Shown here piece after piece: positions 20,986 through 33,300 of a stretch of DNA of 64,000 nucleotides (its first letter is position 1; each line of letters starts with the position of its first letter). A model generated the notes under the pieces. That model was not told the DNA's origin. It saw nothing but the letters and a program-made list of their open reading frames with translations, and ran no database searches. The stretch covers positions 17,788,410 through 17,852,409 of the forward strand of contig NC_089724.1 in NCBI RefSeq assembly GCF_035083965.1. The letters run 5' to 3'. The position numbers and the translations under genes were made by a program. Origin of the DNA: Branchiostoma lanceolatum. Lineage: Eukaryota > Chordata > Leptocardii > Amphioxiformes > Branchiostomatidae.

Positions 20986-21900
20986 TGGCGCTCCTCCATA
21001 CCGTTGCCGGCCCGATCGAGAGGACAGCCCGCTGTATGTCCCGCCACGCCACGCCGCGGCGCTCACGCCGTGCACTCTAAATCCCACAAGGGGGAGAGGA
21101 CACGCGAGAGACACCGGCAGACCGCCGAGTCCGTCGCTGCCGTAAGGTGGGATCGCGCCGTAAAAGTGGCCGCGAACCCTCGGGAGCCTGAACGCAGAAT
21201 TCCCGGCCACACCTGACCGTTGCTTCCCTTCAACACCCGAGCCGTCCCGTCATGCAGGAACGTTCCCGCACTCTCATGACCGACTGTTTGCCGAGGAGGC
21301 GGACGGCCGGGTCTCCGACCACCGAGTCCGCAAGGCTTACTCGCACGCAGACGGAAGGGGCAAGCCGTTGCCTTTGGGCCGGGTCGCTCCTCCGAGGAGA
21401 AAGATCTAGACGGACCCGGGCTTCGCCTCCACGGAGGATTGCCCCGGCGCTCGTTCCGGTTGCCCTCGGCACGGTCGTCTTCACCCGCAGGAGTGGAGGA
21501 GCGGCCGCCTTCCAAGCCGGTTGTCGATCTCTGGCTGCCCTCGCGGGGAGTGGCAGCCTTGTCGGCGGGGTAACAAAACGACTGGCGAGAGAGTGTGCTA
21601 TTTCTTGCCGTCATTTCCCGACCCAGTAAAAAAATGACCACTTTCTCAAGGTAGATTGAGCAACATTCTTTTCAATGTAAACCACCGCAACTTGGTCACA
21701 TCGGAGGCCAGAGGCGACCTCTCCCGCCGACCGCCCACACCTTAGCCGGTCCCCGCCCGAGCCCGTCACGCCGCCACCCCCGCTACCATCGGGGCCGCCT
21801 GACACCTCACGCACCCTGATCGGTCGCCTGGCGGAGCCACGAAGCCGTCCGCGGTGGTCCGACTTAGCCGGGTGATTTGGGCAGACTCCCTGCCGAAATT
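20986..21900. other. GC-rich continuation of the rDNA spacer (IGS or external transcribed spacer)
   Basis: GC-rich, non-repetitive sequence continues without protein similarity until composition drops abruptly near 21900. No 18S start is seen. Confidence 0.5.
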
Positions 21901-21904
21901 CCAA

Positions 21905-22035
21905 TATGATCATTCAGGATCCATTTAATTCCACTTTGTTCGATTTCGTTCAATTTGATCCATTTCGCTTTATTTAATTCCATTTCGTTTATTTTCGTTC
22001 AAATTCATTCCACTTCGTTCAATTTCACAATGGAA
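21905..22035. repeat. TTCCATTTCGTT-type short repeats
   Basis: Imperfect 10-15 bp units (TTCCATTTCGTTC, TTCGATTTCGTTCAA). The same words return at 22558-22606, so the two patches may bracket an inserted segment. Confidence 0.7.
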
Positions 22036-22555
22036 AATAAATCATATTTTATCAATTCGTAATAAATCTTTTTTAGTTGATATAACAAATTAAGAATCAG
22101 TGCGTGCACACTGCCTAGCCTAGAAATAGAAAAAGGTCGGTATTATAATGTAATTTAGCCAACCAGAGACGATGTCCCTCATGTCAAAATAGCGTCGAAG
22201 ATGAATATCATTTTCTAATGTCCAGCCTATACTAGTACTGTAGAATGTGTAGATAGGCGAAAATATGATCAACTGTAAATCTAGTATCCAAAAAACTTGC
22301 CAAAGATAAAAACAGACATTTTCAAGCTACTTATATATATCTACGTACTTAAGCCAATACATTTGTAGCGCTTTACAAAAGAGAGAATGTATTGTAACAG
22401 ACAGAAACGTATAACACACAATATGTCATTACGCCTTTTACGTCCATATCCCTATAGTCATAGTTTTTAGAATAGACTATGCTTATAAATTACTTTGTCA
22501 TTCTTGCCATACATTGTACCATGTACAACTGTCGAGGAATGAAGTTCATCCATCC
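22036..22555. other. AT-rich sequence, no gene recognised
   Basis: Lies between two TTCCATTTCGTT patches. No frame with family resemblance and no clear terminal repeats. Confidence 0.4.
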
Positions 22556-22839
22556 ACTTAATTCCATTTCGTTCGATTTTGTTCCATTTCGTACGATTTT
22601 GCACTTCCTACAGCTGTACACCCCCACTCACTCATCCTCGCATACTCTGGCAATGGCAAGTGGCGCCTCTATAGCTCTGCAAACTGTCCTCCACGCCGTT
22701 CTGTTTGGGGCCGCACACCCCTACACACATGAAATGGTACATTCCGTCTGTCGTGGCCCGCCTGTCATGGCCCGCCTGTGATGGCCATACTAGCCATACT
22801 CGCCACTCGGAGACATCCCCCACTCCTTCATTGGCTCGA

Positions 22840-23329
22840 CCAAGGAGGTTTTGTTTAAGGTCTCATTCATGAGTTTTTCCGCCCCATAGGCTTACATGTT
22901 ATAAAACGTGTTTTACATGGGCGCGTTCGTGATGAAGCTATAGGAAATGCACCGATGTCATTCATTCTCTGTTGAGCTCATCTACCCTAGATCATTTGAA
23001 AAAATTGCCAACTACCAGTTGGCATACAATACCTTTTTATGGCAATTAAAAACGGCACTTAGCTAGACCCCCTAAATAGGCACTTTCCAGCTGAAAGTGA
23101 TCGACCGAATTACCGCCAATGTCCGGCTGTGGACGTCCGACCTCGCGCGCGGCTGCCGAACTTTACCTGTTAATTTCTTCCGTTACAAACAAGCTTTCAT
23201 CAGTTTGACGCTTGATATCAGCTGGCCTAGCTAAAAGGGATTTTTACACCGATATAGACACATGTACATGCAGCCGTTCATTTTGTTGGGCAACGGACTC
23301 TTTTAAATGAGACCTTAAAACCTCCTTGG
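22840..23329. mobile_element. MITE-like TIR element, about 490 bp
   Basis: The left end CCAAGGAGGTTTTGTTTAAG and GGTCTCATT are mirrored by AATGAGACCTTAAAACCTCC and TTGG at the right end. CTCGA flanks both sides (22835-22839 and 23330-23334), a possible 5-bp target duplication. No coding sequence is present. It shares its ends with the palindromes at 2627-2656 and 50776-50802. Confidence 0.8.
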
Positions 23330-23480
23330 CTCGACAAAAGTACGGTCTAAAAGTTCTGAAACATTCACAATTTTTCAAAAGCCCGAATGTCAAAAATAGC
23401 AAATGAGATAATGAAAGATAAGTGATAGTTGGTTTAACTTTTAGTAGTTTTATCTTTGTAGAAGAACAGGTGGTTGTGAG
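23330..23480. repeat. Dispersed repeat, copy 2
   Basis: Close match to 2657-2802, again directly after the CCTCCTTGG terminus. Confidence 0.85.
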
Positions 23481-24994
23481 AGACTCAGTTGAGCACGAAC
23501 TGGGCAATCAGGCACATCGCGTGCTCGTTTCCAACACCTGCGGCTGGGCGTGACAGTCAGGACACATATGAACTCCTGGCTCAATATTGCTGTGTTATAT
23601 ACACTCCATCGTGTGCTCAGTAACTTTCGGAGCAATCACTGGTGTATCCCAGCATATTTCTGGTACTCACGGAGCTCACAAGATATTTATGATAGCCATT
23701 ACAGTGTGCTCAATAGTAAATCACGTAAGAAGATACACCCAAATATGCGAAAGCACGTTTACGGATGTGACAAGCGCCCAGACCCCCAGGTGGCTTCCGT
23801 TGTGTCTGTGTGGCCCTGTGGTGACCTTCGCTGACTCTATGGGGCGGGAGATGATCATTTATCGATCTCATCAGAAGATCGAATGGAGCCGGCCATCAGA
23901 AGGGGCCGCCCAGGATACGCTTTTCCTGCTTTTGATTTATGAATTTCCGTTACAGAGGAACCAAACTTTCCATTGGAGAAGTATGGGGAAAACTTAAGAA
24001 GAACTCGTGCAAAATTTCTGACACATCAGTAGGCACAGGCCGTAAAATTGCTCCATAAACATCTGTTAGATATTTTCACTTCTGCCCCAGTAGGAGGCGA
24101 TTTACAACGACATTTGAAAGGGAATAGCAAATTACCTGTAACATCTAGAAATCGGCTAGAAATAGGTGACTCGGTACAGTATTATAATAGCGGGTCTCAC
24201 TGGCGACAGACATACTTAACGTTATGTGTAAGGCAGACGTGAATTTGAGAGATCAAAACATCATTGCTACTATTTGTGGATGGTGCGCACTTTTTCTATT
24301 CAATGAATGTACAAACGGTGAAAACATATAGATATTACTCTCCAAGCAGAGGTTGAATGGGCAGATCGTCACCGTTTTATCATATGCCGTTTGGCGTTTG
24401 CCTTTTTTTTGTCGCTATCGCATTCAGGAGTAATAGATATTACATTGGAACACTGTGGTTTTTCGATGAAAACGCCAAAGTTAACTTTTTTACATCGCCA
24501 ATAGGAGCGCACATTTTTGGCGGACAATTGGCATAACTGTTAGCCATCTTACGTAACATCCATGGATGCAATATACACCGACTAAAAACGGCATACAGCG
24601 CAATAACTGCTGTTTTGTGACGGGTATTACTAGTGCGGTAACACATAGTGACAGACATCTATGTACCGTAACAAAGGGTAAAAGAAATCGTTAAACAATG
24701 AAATATAAAGGTAATATAACCATACAATAAAACGCAAGAGAGGACACAGTTTTGCAATAAAACCGCAGCAGGGAAATCGAATACGACAACACACAATAAA
24801 ACTCGGAATGAATTGCGCGGGGAGAGTAAAACTTACTCATATGGGCGCAATAAAACGATGAACTGGAGTACAAAAAGTTCTGACAGAAGTCGTCGTAAAG
24901 AAGAGATATTGTTTAATCTCGTCTCTCGGCCTATAAATGCACCGTGTAGCAGAACGAGACTCAAAGAGCACAGGTATTACAAACAAGCAAGCTG
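23481..24994. other. No gene recognised
   Basis: Short frames only. Around 24727-24860 the words CAATAAAAC recur at about 35-50 bp intervals. Confidence 0.4.
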
Positions 24995-25120
24995 AAACAT
25001 ACACACGCACACACACATGCACGCACACTCACACACACATGTACACACACGCACACACACGCACCGTGACACACACGCACGCTTGCACACGCACGCACGC
25101 ACGCGCGCGCGCGCGGGATG
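24995..25120. repeat. (CA)n/(CACG)n microsatellite
   Basis: Compound CA, CACG and CG dinucleotide tract ending in a GCGCGCGCGCGC run. Confidence 0.95.
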
Positions 25121-26315
25121 AATAAGTACTGTGCCATCATGCTAAATACTTTTTAAGATTTAAAAAAAACTCATTACACGTCGTGCAAGTTTGAATACCA
25201 AACAGTTTGTGCACTAACATTGACCTTCTGAAGGTCGCTTCGCGCCCACGGAGGTCGAAAAAGGGTAAAATGAAAAACTCGCGCGTAGTGCGTTCACATT
25301 TGTCATTTGTCGTTTCCTTATTCTGAGAAATGGGGGGCATCACCCCTTCAGGATACTTGCGAGATCTTGCGAAATATTTTCAAGACAGATTATGTATCAA
25401 GATTTTACGAAACAATTCCTAAGATCGATTTTGTTTGAGGATTTATTTAGGAAGCACTTTTTAAGAATGATTTTGCATCTAACTCATATCAGATATGCGC
25501 AGCATATTGTCAGGCCCCTCAAACCAATGAAAAGCAATTAGACGGCAATCACGGGTGATTATTGACAAGTCTATATGATAATCCATTTGGAGGGTCGTTG
25601 TGAATAATGACCAGGGATAGATTGTTCACAGAGGCCAGGACGGGTGGAGCTTCAAGCAGATATTCGGGGATGTAAAATCGTAATGTTTTTTTTTTTATTG
25701 TCTCCGTTTTCTAACGATTAAATGTGGAAAGTCAGATTATAAAGGACAACTAGAAAACTTTACATTTTCTATTCCAACGTCTAACGTTACTTGGAGATTA
25801 GGTGGGAGGGAGGATAGAGGTTTACGGCCGCAAGTTGAAGGCATCAATGCGGGACATTTGTGGATGTGTTGCACGAAATTCCGCTGTTTTGTGACGGAAA
25901 TTGCCGTAGATCCCTTTCGGCGGTTGGTTCTGCCATTACGGTAACCTAGCTGAAAATCGTGCGATAAGAATCGTGCGACAAATGAGGCCGCGCATTTAGC
26001 GTGAGATATTCGACTTCCAGGAAACACTGCAGGGCCTTGCTGAGATTGAAACAGAAAGCCTCAAGGCTGGCGTTGTGTTGCCGATGCGATCTCTAACGAT
26101 GTAGAACAAGACAAGAATACCAATGAAGAGTCTGATGCTAGTACGTTTAGGGAAGGGGGATTCTCTTAAAATGGCGTGGAGAAATGTACTGGTGTTAGCG
26201 GTATGGGCCGTAACGAATTGATGCAATGAATTGGACTCCCCGTGGCGTGATATTGGCGATACCACAACGACAACGTCAAGGCCACAAGAGCCATTGGTTG
26301 CGCCGTGTATTTGCC
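25121..26315. other. No gene recognised
   Basis: Possible intron of the orphan heparanase-type gene whose first exon lies at 27116-27336. No later heparanase exon (no WELGNE or WLGETSS motif) was found here. Confidence 0.4.
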
Positions 26316-26317
26316 GA

Positions 26318-26324
26318 GGCGTAT

Positions 26325-26369
<45 letters not shown>

Positions 26370-26509
26370 TGTCTGTGTGTGTCTGTCTGCCTGTGTGTGT
26401 CTGTCTGCCTGTGTGTGTGTCTGTGTCTGTGTCTGTGTGTCTGCGTGTATCTGTCTGTCTGCCTGTGTGTGTCTGTGTGACTGTGTGTGTCTGTGTCTGT
26501 GTATGTCTG

Positions 26510-26561
<52 letters not shown>
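26318..26561. repeat. (GT)n with GTCT interruptions, about 240 bp
   Basis: Pure GT runs at both ends flank a TGTCTGTCTGCCTG-rich centre. The Cys/Val-rich frames in it are artefacts. Confidence 0.97.
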
Positions 26562-26563
<2 letters not shown>

Positions 26564-27115
26564 AGACCTCTCATACTAGACATAAAATAATGCATTGCTA
26601 GAAGAGAATACCAAATGTTACACAAACATATGAAAACACCGCTTCCTTACATCTACTTGGAGATTACGTTTTGTGTGTTTGAACGTGAAGCTAAACAAGT
26701 CAGCCCACCCAGCGGCCAGCTTAGCAGCTAAACTGGTAACCACTGGGTGTTTGAGAGAAAAACATTGCCAGGTAGAATACGACCAATGCTTGCATTTCAT
26801 TTCTTGTTTACCAGCAATGCCAGGGTTACTATAATATACTAGTAGTTGTTTGTCTTTCACGACCGCTTTTACCATATGCCGATTATCTCATGTTCTTATA
26901 CAAGACTAGTAAATCATATACAAGGCTTTCATTGTGTTTATATACATAAATCCATCTTTCACTGTAAATTAAACCATCGTAGGAAAAATGAATTGCCACT
27001 TTCTGACAAACATCGGTACCATAACCTTTCCAATAGGGATACTCGAGGGCGGGGTTCCAGAAAAACCCATTCGGACCGTGAGACACAAAAGCAGAGGAGA
27101 GAGTGTCACACGTAC

Positions 27116-27336
27116 CTGAGCAGCTGATGTTTACCGGTGCGTACAAACTGGATGGGTAGCGCTAGAGAGAGAAAGCGGTGGTCGGTGTCAGTCACCGGTG
27201 CGGCCGTGTGTACCTCCACCCTCACGCCGCGCTGCTGCGAGGCCGCCAGCATCCCCCCGATCAGCAGGATGGCCAGCAGCAGCCCGGCCGCCAGCACCGT
27301 GGCCAGCATCGACGCCACGCACAGCCGGACGATCAT
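27116..27336 (-). CDS. Orphan first exon of a third heparanase-type gene
   Basis: The minus-strand ATG at 27336 opens a 221-bp exon that ends in phase 2 at CTCAG|GTACG, the same phase as the two other heparanase first exons. A long hydrophobic segment (residues about 9-31) is followed by VRVEVHTAAPVTDTDHRFLS and LAL. These align with [20 protein letters not shown] and LAL of the complete gene. No downstream heparanase exon was found on the minus strand between here and the rDNA island. It may be an exon relic, the start of a gene with very distant exons, or an alternative first exon. It is phase-compatible with exon 2 at 8663, but 18 kb and a rearranged rDNA island lie between. Confidence 0.7.
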
Positions 27337-30300
27337 GCTTCTTCCACCGCCGTTCTGTCAAACCACCACCGTACATCCTCCTCATCCCGCAGCATCCCCA
27401 TCCTCATTATCCTCCTCCAGCCGCCTCTCGATCAACACTGGGGGCAAAGGTCAAATGAGAAAGGATACGTAAGATGATTCTGCAGCGGATCTCATTTCAC
27501 AAGCGTCAAGATTCACACTGCGGTGAGAGTTTGACACGCGCCGATCGCTATGCCCAACAATGCGCGGCGAAGATGAATAGCAGGCTCTTAATTGCGACAA
27601 CGTAGGGCTGATAAATTATTTGTGTCTCGCACATTAATCGACCACAAGCGGTCTGACCTTCCGTCCGTCGCGAGTAGGACTGATGAGACGGAGGGAAAGG
27701 CGAACAATGCTTCATCTCGAACAGAAAGCCCGGCAGGGAAGCTTAGGATAGAGCTTTTAGATCAGGAAGATTCTGTTCAGCAATGTAATGAGTGGCATGA
27801 TACCCTACCCTGTATCAGTGTTGGACATTTCCAATTCATCTGGCCGCCTGGCGGTCTGGATTGGAACAGCTGCTCTTCCTAACAATAAATCTTAATGATC
27901 TTTATGTGCGCGTTAGATTAATGCTAGTAGGTGCGAACATCTTTTTTAAGTATTTTGACATCTTACGCATGTTTGGGCAAGATTGACTGATGTAGAAAAG
28001 TGGCGAGGGCGAATCGCCATTAATCATCCATCTGGAAATTTGGGATCACTGATGATAAATTTCCCAGGTTCTGTCCTGTTTATCCAGCAAACTCTATCAT
28101 CAGAGGAACTGTGTGATTCAATCTAACACGCTCATTGTGAATTTCAAAAGATGCCTTGATATTTCCTGGTTTTAAAAATGCATGTATGACCTTTAATTTC
28201 TTGCTTCGTATTAACGTGTCGAAACGAGTTGACAGGTTTAGTGCGCGTGTCATCCTCGGGTATCATCGGGGATTATATGCCGATACTGACGTAAACTAAA
28301 CTGACATCAATGAAACACTTTCCCTTAACTTCTACATTTTGATTCATGATGCATTCAGAACTGCCACGGTAAAGATTGTCACGTACTTCATTCGCCACTC
28401 TTTGCCTATATGTCTTTTTGAATGTCACATGTGAACTGGAAAATGTAAATGTGATAGCAATGTGTTGAATAGCAGCACAGAATGTGATTGATAATCATGC
28501 TGTGAATGATGATGAAATGCTAGGAGGCCCTGCACGTCTGCGTAAACATGGTGCCAAACAAACGATTGAGAATAGATTATCAACATCGTTCTCATTATCA
28601 TTATTGTCTTTATCATCATTATCAAACCCATGAAAAATTGAGGTATCGTTTCGGCGTTTTGTGTGTGTGTGTGTGTGTTTCCGAATATTTGTGGTCAGCA
28701 TAACGTAGAACGGCTGGATGATTAGGTCTTGGGCCTCCTGGCGGCTATCTTTGGTGCTGTAGCAGAACTTGTTGTTGAAGTATATCCTGGATATATGGTG
28801 TGGTCTTGATTTTTTGAGGGGTGGCAGATAGCTTTTGACGTCGTGGAGATGCTTTGTTCTGGAACTGCAGGGCGGCGTTGTTATAATCTTTCAGGGAGGA
28901 TAACTAAACAAAGGAACTACGGATTTCCGTGATATTCAGCATGCAGATAGATGTCGCATAACTAGATGCAAATCATATGGCTTAACTTGCACAATTAATG
29001 TGGAAATTACATAACTACCGTGCTTTCTAAATGTGTTGGTAGGTTTAAGGGTTTATTTCCTTGTTTCTTTAAGAATATATGGATTAATTTTTATGTCAAT
29101 TTCAAAGTCACCAAATAAAGATCTGAACAGGAACGACCTTCTATATGCAGTAAAACATAACACTGCAGAGGAAGACTTACCATGCTATTGTGTACATTTG
29201 CGCTTGATCAACTCGAGGTACGTTTGGCCGTGTGTGAGGGGACAACCAAAAGATACATGCTCGGAGACGCGAAAACTTGGGTGGAATTTGCAATTGATCT
29301 TCTACAGACAATTTGAGAGATATTACACAACAATATCGTGTTATTTACACAGAAATGTTTATTTTGAACTGCCGAATATTCACCTAATACAATAATACAG
29401 AAATAGTGGAGTAAAGCTCATCTATTTACTGTAAAGAGTCTTTCATCGATCCAATATACAACTGGTTGGTCTTTCTAAACCTTGCCACAGGCGATTTCTT
29501 ATCTTACCATCTTCGAGGACAACATTTTAATCCCCGTATCTATATCCCGGATTAAAGTGTCCCTGACACGTCAACTTTGAAAGTTCACATGAGTCCACGG
29601 CCCGCCTCAAACAACCGCTGCAAGGTAGGCGACAGTCGCTAGGGGAGGGAAAGAACTCACTGATTGACCGGATGAGAACAAATTAGTTTTTTTTTTGGGG
29701 GGGGGGTCGCCTTTCATGAAAGTCAATAACTTTTTTTCAATATCTATATCAGTACATTCTAACTTGGAATACTTACCGCCAAGTCTACATAGCATTCTAA
29801 TAAATCGATTCCCCAATTTTACGGTCTGGAGCTTGAGACCCTCTCCTTACATCTCGTGGTATTGGTTATCAGATCATTGACATCACAGAGTCGTGATCAA
29901 TGAGGTTTAAATGCGAAGACTTTCACACTATCGCACCGCAAGAGTGACGAAGATGGCAGCTCGGCAGGTGATGAACAACCGTGAGTACGAGAAAAGGTGG
30001 CCCCACACGACGCGTCCTCAGTCGTCCGTCCACCAGTGGTCACTGTGGCCAGAGTCTTCCGTCGCCAGAGGACTTCTGGCCGGTGTTTGTACAGATTAAC
30101 CTGCTTACATTTCCTTCATTCCACAATACAAGCTCGCGCCGATTCACAGCACATGTATCTGCTGTGTCAATACGAAACCCATCACTATCTCCCACGATAA
30201 GAGGGAAATGCAGACAGTGTTTTTAATTCACTCAAAAGGCCCCAAATCCCCCCATTGACAGTTGCGGTACGAGGTATATCATAACACGTCAGTCTGGCTT

Positions 30301-33300
30301 GTACAGACGATCCTCTCCGGCCTATTAGCTACGGGATAAACTAGGATTTGTGGTGACATGGATGGTCCTTGGCGCAATACATTAAAAAGACAAAGCTAGG
30401 AGGTTTGGGATTCTGTGATGACTATACAGAATGGTAACATTGCATGCAACACACTTAGCTAACTGTTCCGAGAAGGTGATCAACCCCTAAGTCCATCAAA
30501 TCGACCTTTGAAGCCACTTTAAATAAGAGTAATGCCAATTTTCCCTCGCTAGAACGAAGACATACAAATTTCAAGGCAACGTAAACAAATAAGTTAATCT
30601 CTGCCGCGTCACGTAGATGAATGACGCCTCTTGGAGCACCTTCTTTTTGGACAGTGCCGCAATCATTGGAACATGCATATAAATAAACAGCGCAAATCTA
30701 CGGGCCTTGGCACCTCGTAAGACAACCCCGAGACCGCAGCCCTGGAAGTGCTTGGCAGAGTTCCCCAACTTGGCGTATGCGGCCCATTTTATCTCATGTC
30801 GCCATCGCAGAAATTCGCTAGATTTTCATCACATATTTGTTGTTTTAAAGTGGCTTCTTCACCGACACTCTTGAGATTGACGTCTGATTTTCCTATTTTC
30901 TCAAACTAGGTGAATTTTCAAACAATAAAAAGAACATTAAGTACACAATTCCAATCATTCATTGCTACATGTACATACTACATTTAGTATGTGCCCCGTT
31001 TGGGTTTGTTAATGTTTGTTAATATTGCAACAACGTGAAACTTGGAGGTAGTTTTACCAGTTGTATATACATGTAAATTTGGTTTCGACGCTGTGTTTAA
31101 AACTCACAAAACAAAAAGGACATGCATAATACATCCAATGCTGCAGGATGGTTTCTTTTATTATATGCCTGGAAAGTTGTCCTTTGTCCATCTCACCAAC
31201 CATCAGATTATCCAGTTGAGAAAATGATACGTTTGTTACGGTTTGTATGTGATCTCTCCGGCACTAACCAGAGCGGTTAATCTTAATGTATTTCCCTCCC
31301 CACCAATCAGATGACTCTTTTTAACTAGATATGTAATAGTTGTGAACTCACAAAAAGGCACGTTCACAAAAATTATCTTCTCCTAACGAATCTTATGCTC
31401 TAGAAGCGAGCGACTACCTCTATCTCATCATCGAAACTTCTACTTTCTCGTATCTTCCTTGTTGTCTTCATATATCATGTTATCTCCTACCTATTTTATC
31501 TACAAAGTTTGACTTCAATGTAAGATGGAAAAATGAGGGATTCAGACGTCCTGACCTACACAGGCTCCGAAATACAGCTTTTCTTCTCAAAGCCACATTA
31601 TCAACACGCTACCCAAGGCGTACATGTCTACTGTGGAGAGCGTACATGTCTACTGTGTCCTTGTCTACGCCCTTGAGGTACGTGTAGGTACATGTGTATT
31701 CCTTTCCTTCAACTACTTCACACAATGTGCCATCTTCATGCGGGAGGTCCGTCCGATTGTTACCGAGATCAATAGTATTTAATGAGTCAGCTAATAGCCC
31801 GGATTAGCCGTGCTAACACCTGTGCATGACTACACGTCGGACGACTAGTGGAAGAGAACACAGCCCACAGTGACGGAAATGACATGTTCGCTTGACGTTC
31901 TAATGAATCGGTCATCACATGAACCCTTCCTAACGCACGTGGCACGCTTTATAGGCTGGTAAACCATTCGCAATCATCCGATCTCCTGGTATAATACCCG
32001 AAGTTAGTGGGAGGTCCTCTATCACACTGCGTCACACATCCCAACATTGCCCCAGTCGGTAGACCTTCAAGTCTGAGTATTATTGAATAAGGAAGGCAGG
32101 ATCATTTCTTGGTTGTCGTCGTCTGAGAGGGATAGCTCTAGGGGATAGCCCTCTGTAGTCTTGTAAGACCCATTGACTCCCGAGGTATTGGGACAAGAAT
32201 AGTCTACCCCAATGCAAAGTAGTACGACTCTTGTCCCATACAAAAAGTAAAGTGTCTCCTTTGTTATCTTACCGACCAACAGAACTGGTCTCTAAGCAAG
32301 GTGGTTTAGAAGAACTCTTGGCTCTAAGCTAGTTATTGTGTATCTTAATACACATTCCCGTTCTACAACAAAGACGGGCCCACAGTCGGACTGAAGTACC
32401 CGTAGGGGTGCCGGGTCAGGACGGGCGCAGTGCCAAGCATGTTTGAAGTCAGGTAGGCCGCTGTCTCATCCTTCCGATACCGTATCCTGTGTAGACAAGG
32501 ACCGGGACGTCTACACTTGCTGCGCTTCGTTGGTCGCGGCTTCCCACGGTTTTACCAACCACGTACTTCGGGGGGTTTCAACGTGCTGGCTTGCCGCTGC
32601 GAACTCAATGGGAGAAGTTGTTTGCTAACAATTGAAATCAATTTACAACAAATTGTTTAATTGACGTTGATAAAGAGAAGATAAACTGTTAATAGCGCAC
32701 CCGAACACGTTGTTCACACGTCCTCGGGACAAAAAGGGGACATCATTTCCATGTCAAAACCACAGCTTAGAATGTAATCTGCTGGCATCTGAAAGAGTAG
32801 CGATGCGAGCTACAGTTGTATGAGCACTGAATATTCATTGCTTCACATTCGGGAGGCATGGGGTGGGCCACTTGAAAGGTGTCGGCTCATGTGCGGCACG
32901 TTTGAAAGGTGTACTCAAGGGCATGAATATTCCATGTATTTCTTTTGTCCCTGAACGCGACCGGTTATCAGACACTAATTGCCTATTAATTGACACGGTA
33001 AACAATTGGGGTAGAGGTAATCCCTGTGCCAGGGTCTGACATTGCCGCCGGACCTGCGGGGCGGAAGGGCTGCTCGGGACGTACGGCTGCCGGTCGGTTG
33101 GGTCTCCGCTCGGACGTCTCTCCATGAGTGGAATGGTCGTCAGGGACACAAACAGCTCCTTCAAGGCGGAACAAAGGTAAGGCTTCTACATTGGGACGGC
33201 TTCCAAAATGCTGTATGAAACAGTAACTTAACTATTGTCTGCATAAGTTTGCCCCGAGCTGTAACATTCTCAACATTGATGGAAGACTGTTATCTCGGCT

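Noticed and set aside
19452..21216. Long open frames on both strands across the 81-bp array (up to about 240 codons)
   Set aside because: Period 81 is a multiple of three and the DNA is GC-rich, so stop-free frames arise automatically. The DNA is rDNA spacer.
23550..23997. Possible hydrophobic exon near 23.6 kb
   Set aside because: Two overlapping frames look membrane-like, but neither has a family motif or matching flanking exons.
26226..26625. Cys/Val-rich and Thr/His-rich open frames
   Set aside because: Direct translation of the GT microsatellite.
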